Shown here: positions 48,276 to 60,972 of the stretch, piece after piece | Numbering within the stretch: the first letter of the stretch is position 1 | How the letters are laid out: each line of letters starts with the position of its first letter | Origin: Entrophospora sp. SA101 | Taxonomy: Eukaryota > Glomeromycota > Glomeromycetes > Entrophosporales > Entrophosporaceae | NCBI GenBank assembly: GCA_958430865.1 | Contig: CAUDNR010001502.1 | Coordinates: forward strand, 23,792 to 87,791 | Length of the DNA: 64,000 nucleotides | Direction of reading: 5' to 3' | Notes under the pieces: model-generated | The model's database searches: none | The model's input: only the letters and a program-made list of their open reading frames with translations | What the model was told of the DNA's origin: nothing | Made by a program: the position numbers and the translations under genes

Positions 48276-50089
48276 TTAAATAACAACTTCTTTGCTTTGT
48301 TGTTCCATTTCTTTTTCTTGCTGTTGAAATAAAACCTTTTCAATTTTGTCAGATTTGATGACTCCTTGATCAAAATTTGGAGGTTTAGGAATAAGACCTA
48401 AAATTCAATAATATATTTATACATAAATATATTAATAATCCTCTTCCTTTTTTATATATTAAATCATTATTGTTATAATTATTATTACCTAAAGTCTCAA
48501 ACATTTCTTGATCTGAATCAAATGCATTGTTTTCGGTTGTTAATAATTTGTCACCTGTGAAAATTGAATTTGCTCCTGCAAAAAAACATAAAGCCTAATA
48601 TATATGTATGTGTGATGTGTAAGTTTTGATTTTTAAAAAAAAAAATTTATTCAATTATAAAATATTTTTTTTTAAATACCTGTTCAGGATGCGAAAATCT
48701 TATTCTGCCTGCTGATAACCTTACCATTGATTTAGGCATTACAATACGAGCCGTAGATATCATACGAACCATTTCCCAAATAGAGACAGGCTAAATAAAT
48801 ATTAAGATAAATTTGATATATCAAAAACTTTCTTCATTCAGATATCATTATTGGGATTGAAACCCTTCTCCCATATTATTATTACCTCTTGTTTATCCAA
48901 TGGTGTTCCCTCAACTTGTACTAACGCGTTGATCGGTACACTCTCAGGATGTTCGGGTAAAGTGGCCAGAGTGTGTAGCATTCCTACACGGTCATCAGCA
49001 GTTTCACCTAAACCAATTATACCACCTGAACATACTGATATTCCTGCATCACGAACATTAGTAATAGTTTGTAATCTTTCGTCATATGACCTTGTTGTAA
49101 TGATCTATTAGCATTTATAATGACGGTTAAATTGGTTCAATCAAATAGCGTCAATACAAAATAATAAAATAATCGATTAAAAAACCTTGGGGTAATATTC
49201 TCTAGAAGTGTCCAAATTATGATTATAAGCAGTTAGTCCTGCTTCTTTTAGTGCTTTTGCTTGTTGATCATTTAACATTCCTAATGTGCAACAAACTTCC
49301 ATTCCCATAGATCTAATAAATTAATTAAAAAAATTTATATTAAAATTGTATTCGAGTGAGTTGTCCATATATAATATTATCAATTCAATATACCTTATTT
49401 CTTGCACATAACCCAAAATTTTGTTGAAATTGGTTTTCCTGCCATTCAAATCTCTCCAAGCTGCACCCATACAAAATCTATATATTTATATATATCAAAA
49501 ATTTAAATTTATTTTTTTATTAAAAAAATAAAAAAATAAGTGTGGTAATCTTCTAACCTAGTACTACCAGCTTCTTTGGCCTTTCTAGCAGACACTAATA
49601 CTTCGTCGGCATCCAACAATTTTGTCGCTTTCACTTGAGTTTTATATTTTGATGATTGCGGACAATAAGAACAATCCTCACTACATCCACCAGTTTTTAT
49701 GCTTAATAATGTACATTGTTGTACGGCCAACGGATCGAAATGTTCTCTATGCACCTTTGCCTAATATTTTTTTTTTATTTTTTTTTTAAATTTATTGTTT
49801 CTAGTAAAATGAAAAAATTGATATATATAATAATGATACTGACACCATAAAACAAAAGATCCATTATAGGTGAATCAAAAATCGATTTGATATCGTCTTT
49901 GGCCCAATTATTTCTAATTCTTCCATCGGCATATGAAGCAGCAGCCGATAATGGTCTTGAGGTCGTTGCATTACCTACAGAGGCCAATTTACATACATTT
50001 GTCACCGAATAATGTCTGGCCTTTCTTGTTACGGTAATAGGTGATAAGGAATTCTTTGTTTTTAAAATTTGTTGAATAAATGCAGACAT
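48276..50089 (-). CDS. BIO2: Biotin synthase, second copy
   Basis: Identical copy of the 405-aa gene at 16142-17955. Exons are 50089-49844, 49760-49558, 49477-49394, 49312-49186, 49104-48886, 48790-48680, 48594-48489 and 48397-48276. All cluster-binding cysteines are retained. Confidence 0.95.
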
Positions 50090-50383
50090 TTTTTATTTTT
50101 TTTAAAGGGAGTTTTTAGTTTTTGAGAAATTTCAAGTTCGGTCAAAAAAAAAATATAGGATTAATGTAATTAAATATTAATTACATGAATGAGATTTTGT
50201 GTAATGTAACAGATAACGTTATCACATCTACGATTTATTATTAATAGTGTGTGTAATATAATAAAAATTCTATATTAACCTAAATTATACAACGATAAAC
50301 CAAATTTATTCACCAAAATTTTATCTTTGCATCATCCTTCATCACTGGTATTATTACCGCCATCACAAAATCCTCACAACATA

Positions 50384-52175
50384 TTAATTGCCGGTACCGA
50401 TATATTTTTCATAATCATTTTCTAATTCTTTTAACCACAGTTCATCAATTTTTACTGTATCGGTTTTACTGCCAGCCGAGAATACACCATTTTGTTCCAA
50501 TGAATTAATAATTGAGTAAATAGTTGTCGATGACATTTCTCGATTTAATTGTTTAGTATGATGATAATAATTTCGAGTTAATGTGTCTCGACTAATTTGT
50601 TTGATTGATATTAACCACATTGCCTTTATAAATTGGATTTCGTCGTTTGTTAACGATTTCTTATTGCAATGTTCATCTATATACGAACTTGAGAAAATGA
50701 TTTTTGGATCTATTCCTGGGATTTTATATCTAGTCGCTGCAGTTTGGTTAGATGTAATATCTTCAGGTAAATCCATAATGCTAGTGGCAGCAGCGGTAAT
50801 AGGAATTAAAATCCCTTTATCGAGGAATCTTTGAAATGCATCATTAGATGCTTTCATAAGATCTTCATAGTTCGGTTTAGTATACATCCATCTTTGGAAT
50901 CGTGTTGCAAATGTTGTTATTATATAATCTCTTTTATATCCCTAAAATAAATAAATAATAAAATACTGTTTAGAAAAAATAAATATCCACAGTTACAATC
51001 ATAAAAAATCATGTTGATATTTATCACCCTTCCTCTGATTAACTCGCGATCAAGGAGTTTGTTCAATTCAGCATCCTCTTCATTTATCGTCATTGGATGA
51101 CTATTTTCATAATTTAAAAAAGTCTCGTTCAATTTATTCGCACGCAGGTTCTCATAAATTTGTATTGAGGCAAAGGCATCTTCTGCCGCATATTTAATCA
51201 GACTTGGATTCAACTTTGGAGCATCAAAATTGTATCCCCTAAGTTTTGTTTTTGATTTGTCTAATTTCAGATCAGAAAACATGTCTGCTAATTTACGCAA
51301 CGAACCCGCGACATAACCTTTTTCCCTGGCCAACGCATCCAAATTAAATATTCCATCACACTGAATACCATACGATCTTTCCAACCAATCATTATCACCA
51401 CTCGCATTCACACCAACCTTTAATACTTTATCATCTTTTAAAAAATTGATAAGTGATTGTGGACGCTCTTTGCTATTTTTGCTTATTCGATATATTTGTA
51501 TTAACAAACAAAAATCATGCGTGGCTATTTGTATCATTGATACTTTGTGTGGATCATCTTTTCGAAAAATTGTTGTCTCTGTATCAAATCCAACGTACCC
51601 TGAATGCCATGGCTGATGTTCGTCCAATATTTTAAAACAATCTTCAACTAAAATAAATTTAAAATTGATTAATTGATCTGACCCATCGATGTGATGTGAT
51701 ATAATTTTCACCAAGTACAAATCGCATATTGTTAAATTACAAAAATGCAATGTGGTGTGTACACTATACCAGCTTTTGTATTTGCTAATTGGTAAATAGC
51801 CGGTTGTTCAGATACCATTGGTATTTTTCCAAGTTTTAGTTTTCTAATTATGGCATTTGAATTTTGGTTTTCATACCTTATTGTTGTACTCAACGAATAT
51901 ATTTTAAACTTGCCATAATAACAATTTTTTAATTGAAACTTTTTTTGCGTTATTTTACTACGTTTAAGTCCTTGAAATAATAGTAATGATAATGATGATA
52001 AAGGTGATGATGAACTATGATAATATTTTTGCATGTTTTTATAAAAAGATCTCTTTTTGACCTTTTCTATTTTTATCATATTTTTTTTGTTACACGTAAT
52101 TTGGATAAAATCCAACCAATAAGAAAACAAAGATGAACAAAAATCATTGGTATAGTTAATAATAAGATCAAACAA
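50384..52175 (-). CDS. WRN-type 3'-5' exonuclease, second copy
   Basis: Identical copy of the gene at 18250-20041. Exons are 52175-51770, 51647-51028 and 50941-50384. The DEDDy residues are intact. Confidence 0.85.
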
Positions 52176-54290
52176 TTGAAGAGAGAGCTCTTATAAGAGT
52201 AAGGAAGGACACCACTTGAAATTTGAAAATACGTGATAGCTTTAAATTTTTATCTTTCATTGTTTATTCCACAGTTTGTTTCTTTTTGCGGTAAATTCAG
52301 ACACTATTAAAGGGTTATCCTGTTTCCTTCCTTACACCCTCCAGGAAAATCGTATTATCGTAAATAATGTTGGTTTGAGCTCATTAAAAAAAGGAATTTA
52401 GTATCACATGTTTTTATTACACTTTTTTTTAAAAAAAAATACTAACCTCTTACATTGAACTTATACTAATACTAAGTACGAGTCCTATGTGGACGGCCTA
52501 AAATAAGATGTCTCAGATGTAAGCCGCAACTTCACGAACGACTCTCGTTATTTTTCTGTAATATACTTCAAAATAGATTACGAGCTACATTTTCTATTAA
52601 TTGTGGGTCTGCAAGGTGTACAACTAAAAATCTTTGAACCACCCGGATTCGACTTGATGACCAGGTCAACATTTGTCTTGCAGCTTAGAGTGGATGTTTC
52701 TAAACCGCATTTTTTTAACCATGTCTTGTGTTTTAAACTCGAGGAGCAAAACTGCATGATGGTTTATCCTGCTAATCTTCGATGATCATTCATCCACAAG
52801 ATTACGAATTTTATTGTGGATCCGGAGCATGCACCAACAGTGCTTATACCTCATACGCTTATTTGCTCGCTGTGAATATAATCCCTTTCACCTTTGATTC
52901 TATCATAATGCAAGCACAAGCGATGAATTCTACTAATATTCTCTTTCTAAGGCTCCAAACGAATCGAATTTTAAAGTGATTCGATTCGTGACTATTAATG
53001 GTTAAAGAAATTCTACATAATAATAAGTTACAGTTACACAATTCATTAATTGGTGATCCTTTGGGGGTGTCAAATTATAATTAATATTAAGTAATGTAAC
53101 ATAATGTTGATCAATAAATTTGCTTTTGCTACTAGTCCACAAAAAAAGTAAGGTTTTAGTTACATATTTAGGTAAATCGTAGTACATAGTATGGTATCTA
53201 TAGTTTATCGTTATAGAGAGATTTCTAATTAAAAAAAAAAGTTTTCTATTTTCCTATTTGCAAAATTCCCTTTTAAGGATAATGTTTTGATAATGGTCAG
53301 TGTAACATTAAAATATTTATTTATTTAACAAATAAAAGATTGAATGCTCGTCGTGTCACTGTTGCTTGCCAAAACTCGTAAATTCTTTTGCAGATTTCTG
53401 AAATCGTTTCCATATCTGCAGTTTTTCTTATTCTGGCATATTAGAGTCGTACGGCAAAGGTTTAATTTCTTATAAACTTGCAGAGAAAAGAGAAGAGGAG
53501 AGGGGAGGGAGGAAGGAGCGTAATTCATTTATATAGGTGATTTATAAGTTTGTGATCTGTGAAAACCTGTTTACTTATTCCATAGTCACAAATTTTAGAA
53601 ATTGAATAAATAATTAACACGTATTAGAATGTCAGAAATTTCACATGTATCTAATTATTGTTATTATTTTTTCGTGTCATCAAAAACACCAAGAATCATC
53701 GGATAAAAAAAATCAAAATTTCAATTTTTTTAATAGTTTTAATTGGCCGAAATTACTTAAAAACTAACTTTCGAACTAATTGTTATGAAAATTGACAATA
53801 AAACATAATTTTGGACCTTATGAGCATTTTTGTTTATGGCAAGAAAGCATGTTTTTGCATTGATTTTAATGAAAAGTTCAACAATTTTAAGTTGCCAACC
53901 AACAAATGCACCTCAATTTGAGATCTACATTTATCCATTGATTCTTGATTCAGATGCATGAGATTATGGCTGTGAACCATTATCCAATCAATCAACATGC
54001 TTGTTACAAAATCATTGGTGAACATTCAATGTGTTCTGAATTGTTAAGACATGTGCCTATGCAACTACGTGTTTATTTTTACACCATACATCTTTCTTTT
54101 TTTTATGCTACATGAATGCGTTTATTGTCACGTCATCCATGCTGTAATGTTAATATGTGTTCATACATATGTTCCTACATCCATCATTGATTGTTGTTGC
54201 TGTCAATCGATGTGTTCGAAATTGTTAAGAGCACGTGTCTATGCAACTATGTGTTTATTTAGTACAATGCATGTTGTTGGGTTTCGATGA
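52176..54290. other. Gene-poor stretch, second copy
   Basis: Copy of 20042-22156. It contains the only substitution I found between the copies: A at 53162 where the first copy has C at 21028. The 182-bp-spaced imperfect repeat is at 54023-54275. Confidence 0.5.
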
Positions 54291-54895
54291 ACAGCTGATG
54301 ACATCAATTCTCTCATCTGCAGCAACTTACTGTTCGATGGTGAATGCTCTGATACTATTGTATCTTTGCCTATGGATGCCTTTAACCATGAAGTGTTTGA
54401 CAATAGTGACTATCGGTTGAATTTTAAGAACCATACCAATCTTACAAAGGCTATCACATTGCAGGAGGGTGCTCACATAATGTTCCTAAATAATAAATTG
54501 TTTGAACATGGAATATGTAATGGGACAATAGGAGTAATCATCAAGGTAATTGATGATGATAGTGTTGAGGTCGCTTTCCCCACAGCTAACAATATCATAA
54601 AGATAAATGTTCAAAGAGAAATCACATACTTCACTATCAATGGAATACCAACATCCAGGAAGCAATTCCCAATTCAGAATACATTTGCACTCACTGTTCA
54701 CAAGACACAAGGCCTTACACTACCACATTCAACTGTATCCATTGATGAAAATATGTTCGCCACAGTGTGGTGATGAGTAGGACACCTTCGTGGGATTCAC
54801 TGGATATATTATCTTTTGATTTTGATTGCATAAAGGTAGATAGACATGTTATTGATGAGTACAAAAGGTTAAATCTCTTGAACCAAATGGCTTGA
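54291..54895 (+). pseudogene. Pif1-like helicase remnant, second copy
   Basis: Copy of 22157-22761, with the same break at motif VI after DENMFATVW and the same out-of-frame continuation SRTPSWDSLDIL. Confidence 0.8.
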
Positions 54896-55912
54896 AAGAA
54901 TTGATTTAATAAAAAAATACCTTGTAAAAAAAAATATTAGAAAATTTGGTTTCAATTAATAAAAATTGTTTTTCATTTTTCACCTATCAAAAAATTATGC
55001 AATCAGAAATTAATATATTATGATAATCATGATTATTATATTTGTATGTAGTAGTCCTACTCTAAGCCTGAAAACATCCATCATCTTTGAATGTTTTAAA
55101 TACTGTTAATTCTCAAACTCATGAAAAATAAATGATTTATGAGGAGGAATTAAAAAAAGGAATATTGCTTGGAGGTATTTTAAACAAGAAGGTGATGTTG
55201 TGGAATATCATGCAACTCTAAAGCAAAGTGATAAAAGAAATTATGTGTGGAAAAGGATTGATGGCTAATAATTAAAATTAATTTTTTCTCATTTCATTTT
55301 TATGCACACGCGTATAAATTTTTTTTTTGAAATTTGAAAAAATAATTTTTCGAGTATGTTTTTCTGCGAATTCGGAAAATCTCGATGGCTCACTTTGCTT
55401 CCTCATTTGTAAACTTGTTGCGGTATTGATTTAACCATAATGACATTAATTATATTTGTTGATTCTTCTATTGACCGGCGGGGAAAAAATGTCACAAAAA
55501 CTAACCGCTAATCGACTATATACATTTGTTAGAAAAATTGTACTATTTTTTATGTCTATAGATAGAATATAACTCAAAGATTATATATGTATATATAAAA
55601 ATTTTTTTCATTTATATTACAAAAAAAAAAGTTTATTATGGAGGAGTCATGGACTCGAAGGGTTCTTTTGCCTTGTGCAATGTATATAATAATAATAACG
55701 AATACGCCATTTGGCTTAGTTAATCTGTTATTATTATATTAATAATTTATATATGGCACATTGGGTGTTACATATCAGCATAAACACAAACATAGTTGAG
55801 CACACAATTTTTTACAAAGAATACTTTTTTTACAGCGTTGTTAGTTTTTGTAACCCATCAATGCTCACAGCCTCCAATCTTTTATACTCTTCCAAAGCCG
55901 TCCTGGAAATTT

Positions 55913-56082
55913 TTAATTGAGAATAATCAAAATCAAGGATTTGCAGTCTTTCCAATGAGGAGCTCGACTCATTGCAACATACACTTGCCCTTCAGCAAAC
56001 ATACTTTCGTCAACATTCAACATTAGATGTGGCAAGGTCAAACCTTGAGTTTATGAATAGTCAGAGCAAATGCATTCTTCAT
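55913..56082 (-). pseudogene. Opposed Pif1-like fragment, second copy
   Basis: Copy of 23779-23948, with the same one-base frame change and intact VYVAMSRA motif. Confidence 0.75.
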
Positions 56083-56828
56083 TTCTATAAAGAGCAGTCC
56101 CACTGATTGTTCCCTCAGTGGAAGTTACATGTTTAATGAAACAATTGGCAACAAAAATATAACACATGTTATTTTATTGTTTATTATTGTTTTTATTATT
56201 ATTTGTATTGTTTATTTTAACGATTTATTTATTTTTTATTACAATTTACGATTCACACTCTACCGCAATTTTTTATATTGACGAGGATTTCCTTCACCAC
56301 TTCAAAAAGGGCATGGTTGTTAAATAATGAATCAAATTTTTGAATTGTTGCATTTCTCTTCTTCACAATAAGCATCAGGAGAACCTTTTCGAAGAAAGCT
56401 TCATTCAATTCCTTCAACAATAACGTTTTTTTTTTTCACATTTTCAAAAAAGGCGCGGTTTGATGTTTTAATTAAATTAAAAATTGAATTAATTCCGAAT
56501 CATTACATTTTTTCTTCACACTTTAGAAAAAGGCATGGTCTTTTTATTATTAGAAATAATATTTTAATAAAACAACTTCCCAAATTGTTACATTTTTCTC
56601 CATTTTCCCCAAAAAAACTTTATTGATTTTAAAAATTAATTAAATAATTTTTTTTAATTCCAAATTGTTTTTTTTTTAGTGGTGATGCTAATATATACTA
56701 AATCTTTTTATTAATATATTATATATATATATTGATAAGTTACATCACTTCAACTTATTAGTGCTATAAAAAAATAAAAACATTGATTGAAAAGGTAAGA
56801 AAATAAATAATACTGCAATTATGTACAT

Positions 56829-57721
56829 TAGGGATGGGAACGGTTCGGTTTATAAACTGCCAGTTTGGCTAGTGAGCCGCACCGACTGGTGGTTTACCAC
56901 CGCGGTCTGAACCGCAGTTCAAACCCAAGTTTAACCGCAGTTTTATAATTTTATTGGTGATCTATTTTTATAAAAATGAAATTATTTGTTCCGACAATTA
57001 AAGCTATTTTAAACACCACTACTATCTATTCTCTTCATATTTGCTTGTACTTTAAATTGTTTGCATCAATAGCTGGAGTTCCGCCTGATCTCTATATCAA
57101 GTTGTAGCACCATAATTCAATTAATTGTGATTGAAATATCTGTTATCATAATTTTCTTTTAGGACCATAGCATCAGTTAGTAAGATTTTTAAATAAACTA
57201 ATAAATCAAATAAAATTAAATCAATAAAATGAACGATTTGAATAAAATTGGTAAATCCAATTCAATTAAAATATTTTTTCTTTATCAATCTATTTTTCCT
57301 TCTTAGCCCTTGTATATAATGATAATAATAGTAAATAGTAATGGCTGACATCTTTCTTTTCTTTTCTTAAGTCATAGTACTAGCAACCATAGTAAATTAT
57401 AAATGTAATCAATTATCTTGTTGTAGTTAAATCCCTTAACAATAACAATAACAATAACAATAACATAGAATTTGTTGCATCAAGATGTGAATTAATATTT
57501 TATATCCAATATTTTGTAAAACAAATAAAACGATATAAAACGAATAAGTGTGACCAATTTTTGAAATGCAACGTGTGACCAGCTCAGTTTCAAATCGGAG
57601 TTTGAACTGGGGTTTAACCGCGGTTCAATAAACCACGGTTTGAAATGTGTAAACCAAACCGCATCGGTTCGGTTTCAAACCGCCAGTTGAACCGGTTTGG
57701 GTTAAACCGTTCCCATCCCTA
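56829..57721. mobile_element. Chimeric hAT-like element at the duplication edge
   Basis: The left half (56829-57160) is identical to the element at 24695 and keeps the same left flank ATGTACAT (56821-56828). From 57161 the sequence follows a different copy of the same element. About 65 nt present at 25027-25091 are absent, further short segments differ, and there are substitutions such as accacggtttgaaatgtg where copy A has accgcggtgtaaacc. The right end CCGTTCCCATCCCTA is intact but is followed by GTTCCGTA, not ATGTACAT. Mismatched flanks and the identity switch inside the element show that two element copies were joined here, in the genome or in the assembly. Confidence 0.85.
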
Positions 57722-58912
57722 GTTCCGTACAAAATTAAAAAAAAATATTGTACGAAATTGAAAGTTGTACGAAGTCTCTACTGACTGATCCTGATGATGA
57801 TGTATATACAGTGTGTTACAAAAAATTGGCCTGAAAAAAAATCTAATTACTCGCAAGATAATTCGATTACTTTATTGTAAGGTTTTCTTTTTTAAACAAT
57901 TTAACATGTAATTTTGTTCTAACACAAAAACACATATAATAATTATACAAAAAAAAATATCAATTCGTAGTTTAAATTATGAGGATTATGGATATACAAT
58001 TATTTTTGAAAAGAAAAATTTTTAATGTAAATTTTTTTAAATTATTGCTCTAAAACCTATATAATAATACGCATTAAAATTTTTAAATGTAAGAATTTAA
58101 AATCTCTTGACCATCTTGATATAATTTTTATAGTGTGGCTTTGGATTTTGGTTGCTTAGAAAACAAATTTACAGGTCAATTATTTCGTATTTTATTAAGA
58201 ATTCGTCGGATGTTGAGATTCTAAAATATTACAGATCCCAGTGTAGTTGAAGCGTGGTTCGACAAGATAAAGTAAAACCATTTTTTTGGAATGGAAAAGA
58301 CGTGTACATGTTTTGAAGCATTATTATTATACTTGTTTCATATTGAGCATCACCATATGTTTTTTTCCTTTCGTATGATATTATCATTATCAATTGAACT
58401 ATTTTACAAGATTTTTTTTGAAATATTAATTATTAAAGTGACAAAAAAGCAATTAATGAATTCCATTACGACCAACTCCAACAAATTCTTTGTAAAAGTA
58501 TCCTAATGTATCAGATTGTTTGTTATTATTGCAAAAATAAATTTATAGAAAAAAATTATTATTGTCAAAAAATAAAAAACAAACAATGTCAAGATGACAG
58601 CAACGAAGGTTTAGTTTATAAGATAGAGACTTTAAAGTTGATTTATTTATTGGAAAATCCTATAGCTTTGTAATGATTTTATTGAATGGATCATTTCTGG
58701 TGTAAATTCAATTATTTATGATATAATTCTTCGAAAATCATAAACTACAAATTTAGCAGAGAATCACTAATTGAGATATAAAAAAATATTTAATAATACC
58801 ATTTTATGGAATAATGATATTGAAAAGAGCAAAATATGGAGATTTAACTTGGTTAGATAAATCCAAGTTACTATCAAATGAAATTACTTTATAAAGATTT
58901 ATTGTAAGATTA
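57722..58912. other. Unique sequence after the duplication
   Basis: No gene recognised. A Tc1/mariner-like terminal repeat begins at 57809. A 71-codon open frame at 58291-58506 has no family features. Faint kinase-like wording before 58912 (LKRAKYGDLTWLDKSK, about 58820-58866) probably belongs to the kinase remnant that follows. Confidence 0.45.
57809..57850 (+). mobile_element. Solo Tc1/mariner-like terminal repeat
   Basis: After a TA dinucleotide (57807-57808) the sequence cagtgtgttacaaaaaattg resembles the terminal inverted repeats of Tc1/mariner elements and is related to the one at 25809. I found no transposase and no inverted partner in the rest of the window, so it is probably a relic or an element end. 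Confidence 0.45.
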
Positions 58913-59237
58913 AATTTTATATTGGAGATTTTGGATTGCATCAAGATGAAGAAAAAAATATTTTTATTAATGTTAAACTTAGAACCAAATACATTGAAGG
59001 TATACTACCATACATTGCACCAGAAGTATTTAGAGAAAAACAGATATTTATAGTATTGGAATGATAATGTGGGAATTAGCAACAGGAGAACCACCATTTG
59101 AAATTGAAGCTGCTCAAAATGCTGAAATGGTTATATTGATTGTTAAAGGAGACAAACCAACTACACCAAGATCCAATGATATTCCTATTCCTTATGTAGA
59201 AGTAATGAAAAATTTATGGGATCCTCATCCTACCTGA
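58820..59237 (+). pseudogene. Decayed protein kinase, C-lobe fragment
   Basis: Reading from about 58919, the sequence gives IGDFGLHQDEEKN (DFG motif), then GILPYIAPEVFREK (APE motif). After a small deletion or frame change it gives IYSIGMIMWELATGEPPFE and IPIPYVEVMKNLWDPHPT to a stop at 59235-59237. This is the activation-segment-to-helix-G region of a tyrosine-kinase-like family kinase, the type that is very numerous in arbuscular mycorrhizal fungi. There is a frame break within FREK/IYS and no intact N-lobe or catalytic loop in frame upstream, only a short kinase-like stretch at about 58820-58866. Non-functional. Confidence 0.7.
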
Positions 59238-60118
59238 TAAAGGGCCTGATTTGTCACAATTAATCAAATTTTATGAAACTTTAATTTTACTTTTTTTTCA
59301 ACAATCCTATTTTTATTTGACATCTAATTAAGATAAAGGGAATAAAGAAAATATTCCCAAGAAATTTCAAGTGAAAGTAATGATTAAATAAACAAACAAT
59401 ATTAAAAATAGATTAAAATTAAAATTAATGGTATTTCTTTTTTTCTTTAATCAGGTCATGATATCAACAATTGAAGCTCCAGAAAAGATGATGATGATAA
59501 TTCAACAAGGTGCAATCAGTTGAACCTGAAACCAAACCAACAATTCATGAAAAGATTGTTATGGGAAAAGGTGTGTGTATTTTTAACTTTATATATACAT
59601 ACAATATATGTAATTTATATTATACTTAATACTAATATTTTTCTTCCAATTTTGAATCAACATCTTATTCAAAAATAGCTTTTATTAAATCAAGTTACAT
59701 GTACTTTTTGGAACAATTAAAATGCAATTATATTTGGCTGTATATCATGTTTGCCTTCCATGTTTTTGTTGCCATAGATAGATACAAAACAACAGAAAAA
59801 GATTATATAAATCATATGATTATCATGATTTTTTTTTTAGCAAAAATTAGTAGGAATGTTTGCAAGTAATATTTATAATCTATATCATAAACATATATTT
59901 TCCCCTCTAAATAACAATAATACATCCCATTTTTAGCTAAATGAAGATAAAAGATACATATTCTCCTTTTTTAATTGAAGAGTTGATAAAAATGCATTCA
60001 ATTACAGACTTGCTATCAAAATTGTCAGTTGATAAGGAAATTTGAAATTACTTGATATTTATTTGTGAAAAAATAATTAATATAAAATTCAGAATATTAA
60101 TTGAAAAACTAGGTCTCA
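59238..60118. other. AT-rich spacer between kinase remnants
   Basis: No gene recognised. A short stretch near 59458-59520 (STIEAPEKMMMIIQQGAIS) could be a kinase tail. The remainder is AT-rich. Confidence 0.4.
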
Positions 60119-60449
60119 CTATCCTCTACAAATATTACTAAAATGTGGTGAACCTTCTGTCATTAACACTTCAAAACTATAGATGTCTGATTCTTTTGTA
60201 AATAGTTGCTTTCTTAAGGCTTCAGGTTCAATATATGAAAGTACCACATAATATACCATTGACACTATTATTGTCAGCTGGAGATGACAAACCCAAACCT
60301 GCAATATATGAAAAATTGTTCTTGGTATCTATGGTATCTATTGAATGAGGAATATTGCCACTTTGAAGATCATTATGTACAATACTTTCATCATGAATGG
60401 AAGGCGAGCCAGTAATAATTCCAAGAATATTTCCATTGAAGGTCTCCAT
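60119..60449 (-). pseudogene. Second decayed protein kinase fragment, minus strand
   Basis: The minus strand reads SIVHNDLQSGNI (catalytic loop, HRD changed to HND), then IAGLGLSSPADNN where the DFG position has lost its Asp. After a frame change it gives YIEPEALRKQLFTKESDIYS and FEVLMTEGSPHFSN. The order matches the C-lobe of a tyrosine-kinase-like kinase. The frameshift near 60240, loss of the DFG Asp and missing N-lobe show a pseudogene. It is oriented opposite to the fragment at 58820-59237. Confidence 0.7.
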
Positions 60450-60972
60450 CTTTCAAATGTTGATATACTCTTTTGTAATTAGATCTTTCATTACACATGG
60501 ATATGAATTATTATATTAAGCTTCCTGATGGACTTGATTATATATAATAAAATGCACAACTTTGCTTAGAAATTCATCAGTAATTTTTTAAATATTTTCT
60601 ATTCATAATTGTCATAATCAATATATCTATTGCCATTTTCCCATATAGTTTTGTATGTAGTTGAAAACCCCTTCACCTATATTTTCAATATCTGAAGGAT
60701 ACATGTGTGATGCTACTTTAAGTTGTGTGTTTTCAATCAATTCATTATTGTTTCAATGCTGCTTTGGATCATATGATTGGCACCATGATCTCGTTTCTAG
60801 AATCCGAATATTCATCAAATAAATTTATCTATATTCAAAAAAGATCCTTGATATGTAAATCAAAAAAACTTTCAATTTTATAATGAGCAATCCTTTAATT
60901 TATTTATAGCAAAAAAGATGTGCAAAAAAAAGTAAATTGATTTTACAAACACACATTCTTTTTTTTTATCTA
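60450..60972. other. Spacer upstream of the kinase remnant and downstream of the PB1 gene
   Basis: Mostly AT-rich. The part next to 60450 may be decayed N-lobe sequence of the kinase fragment, but it holds no clear motif. Confidence 0.4.

Larger units (their letters stand above)
32135..57160 (+). repeat. Long direct duplication, copy A' (collinear part)
   Basis: This is the second copy of bases 1-25026, in the same orientation. It carries every feature of copy A at +32134. Identity stops at 57160, inside the hAT-like element, where A' joins a divergent version of the element's right half. Sequence left of 32135 cannot be compared because the partner lies before the window, so the true left boundary may be further left. 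Confidence 0.97.
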
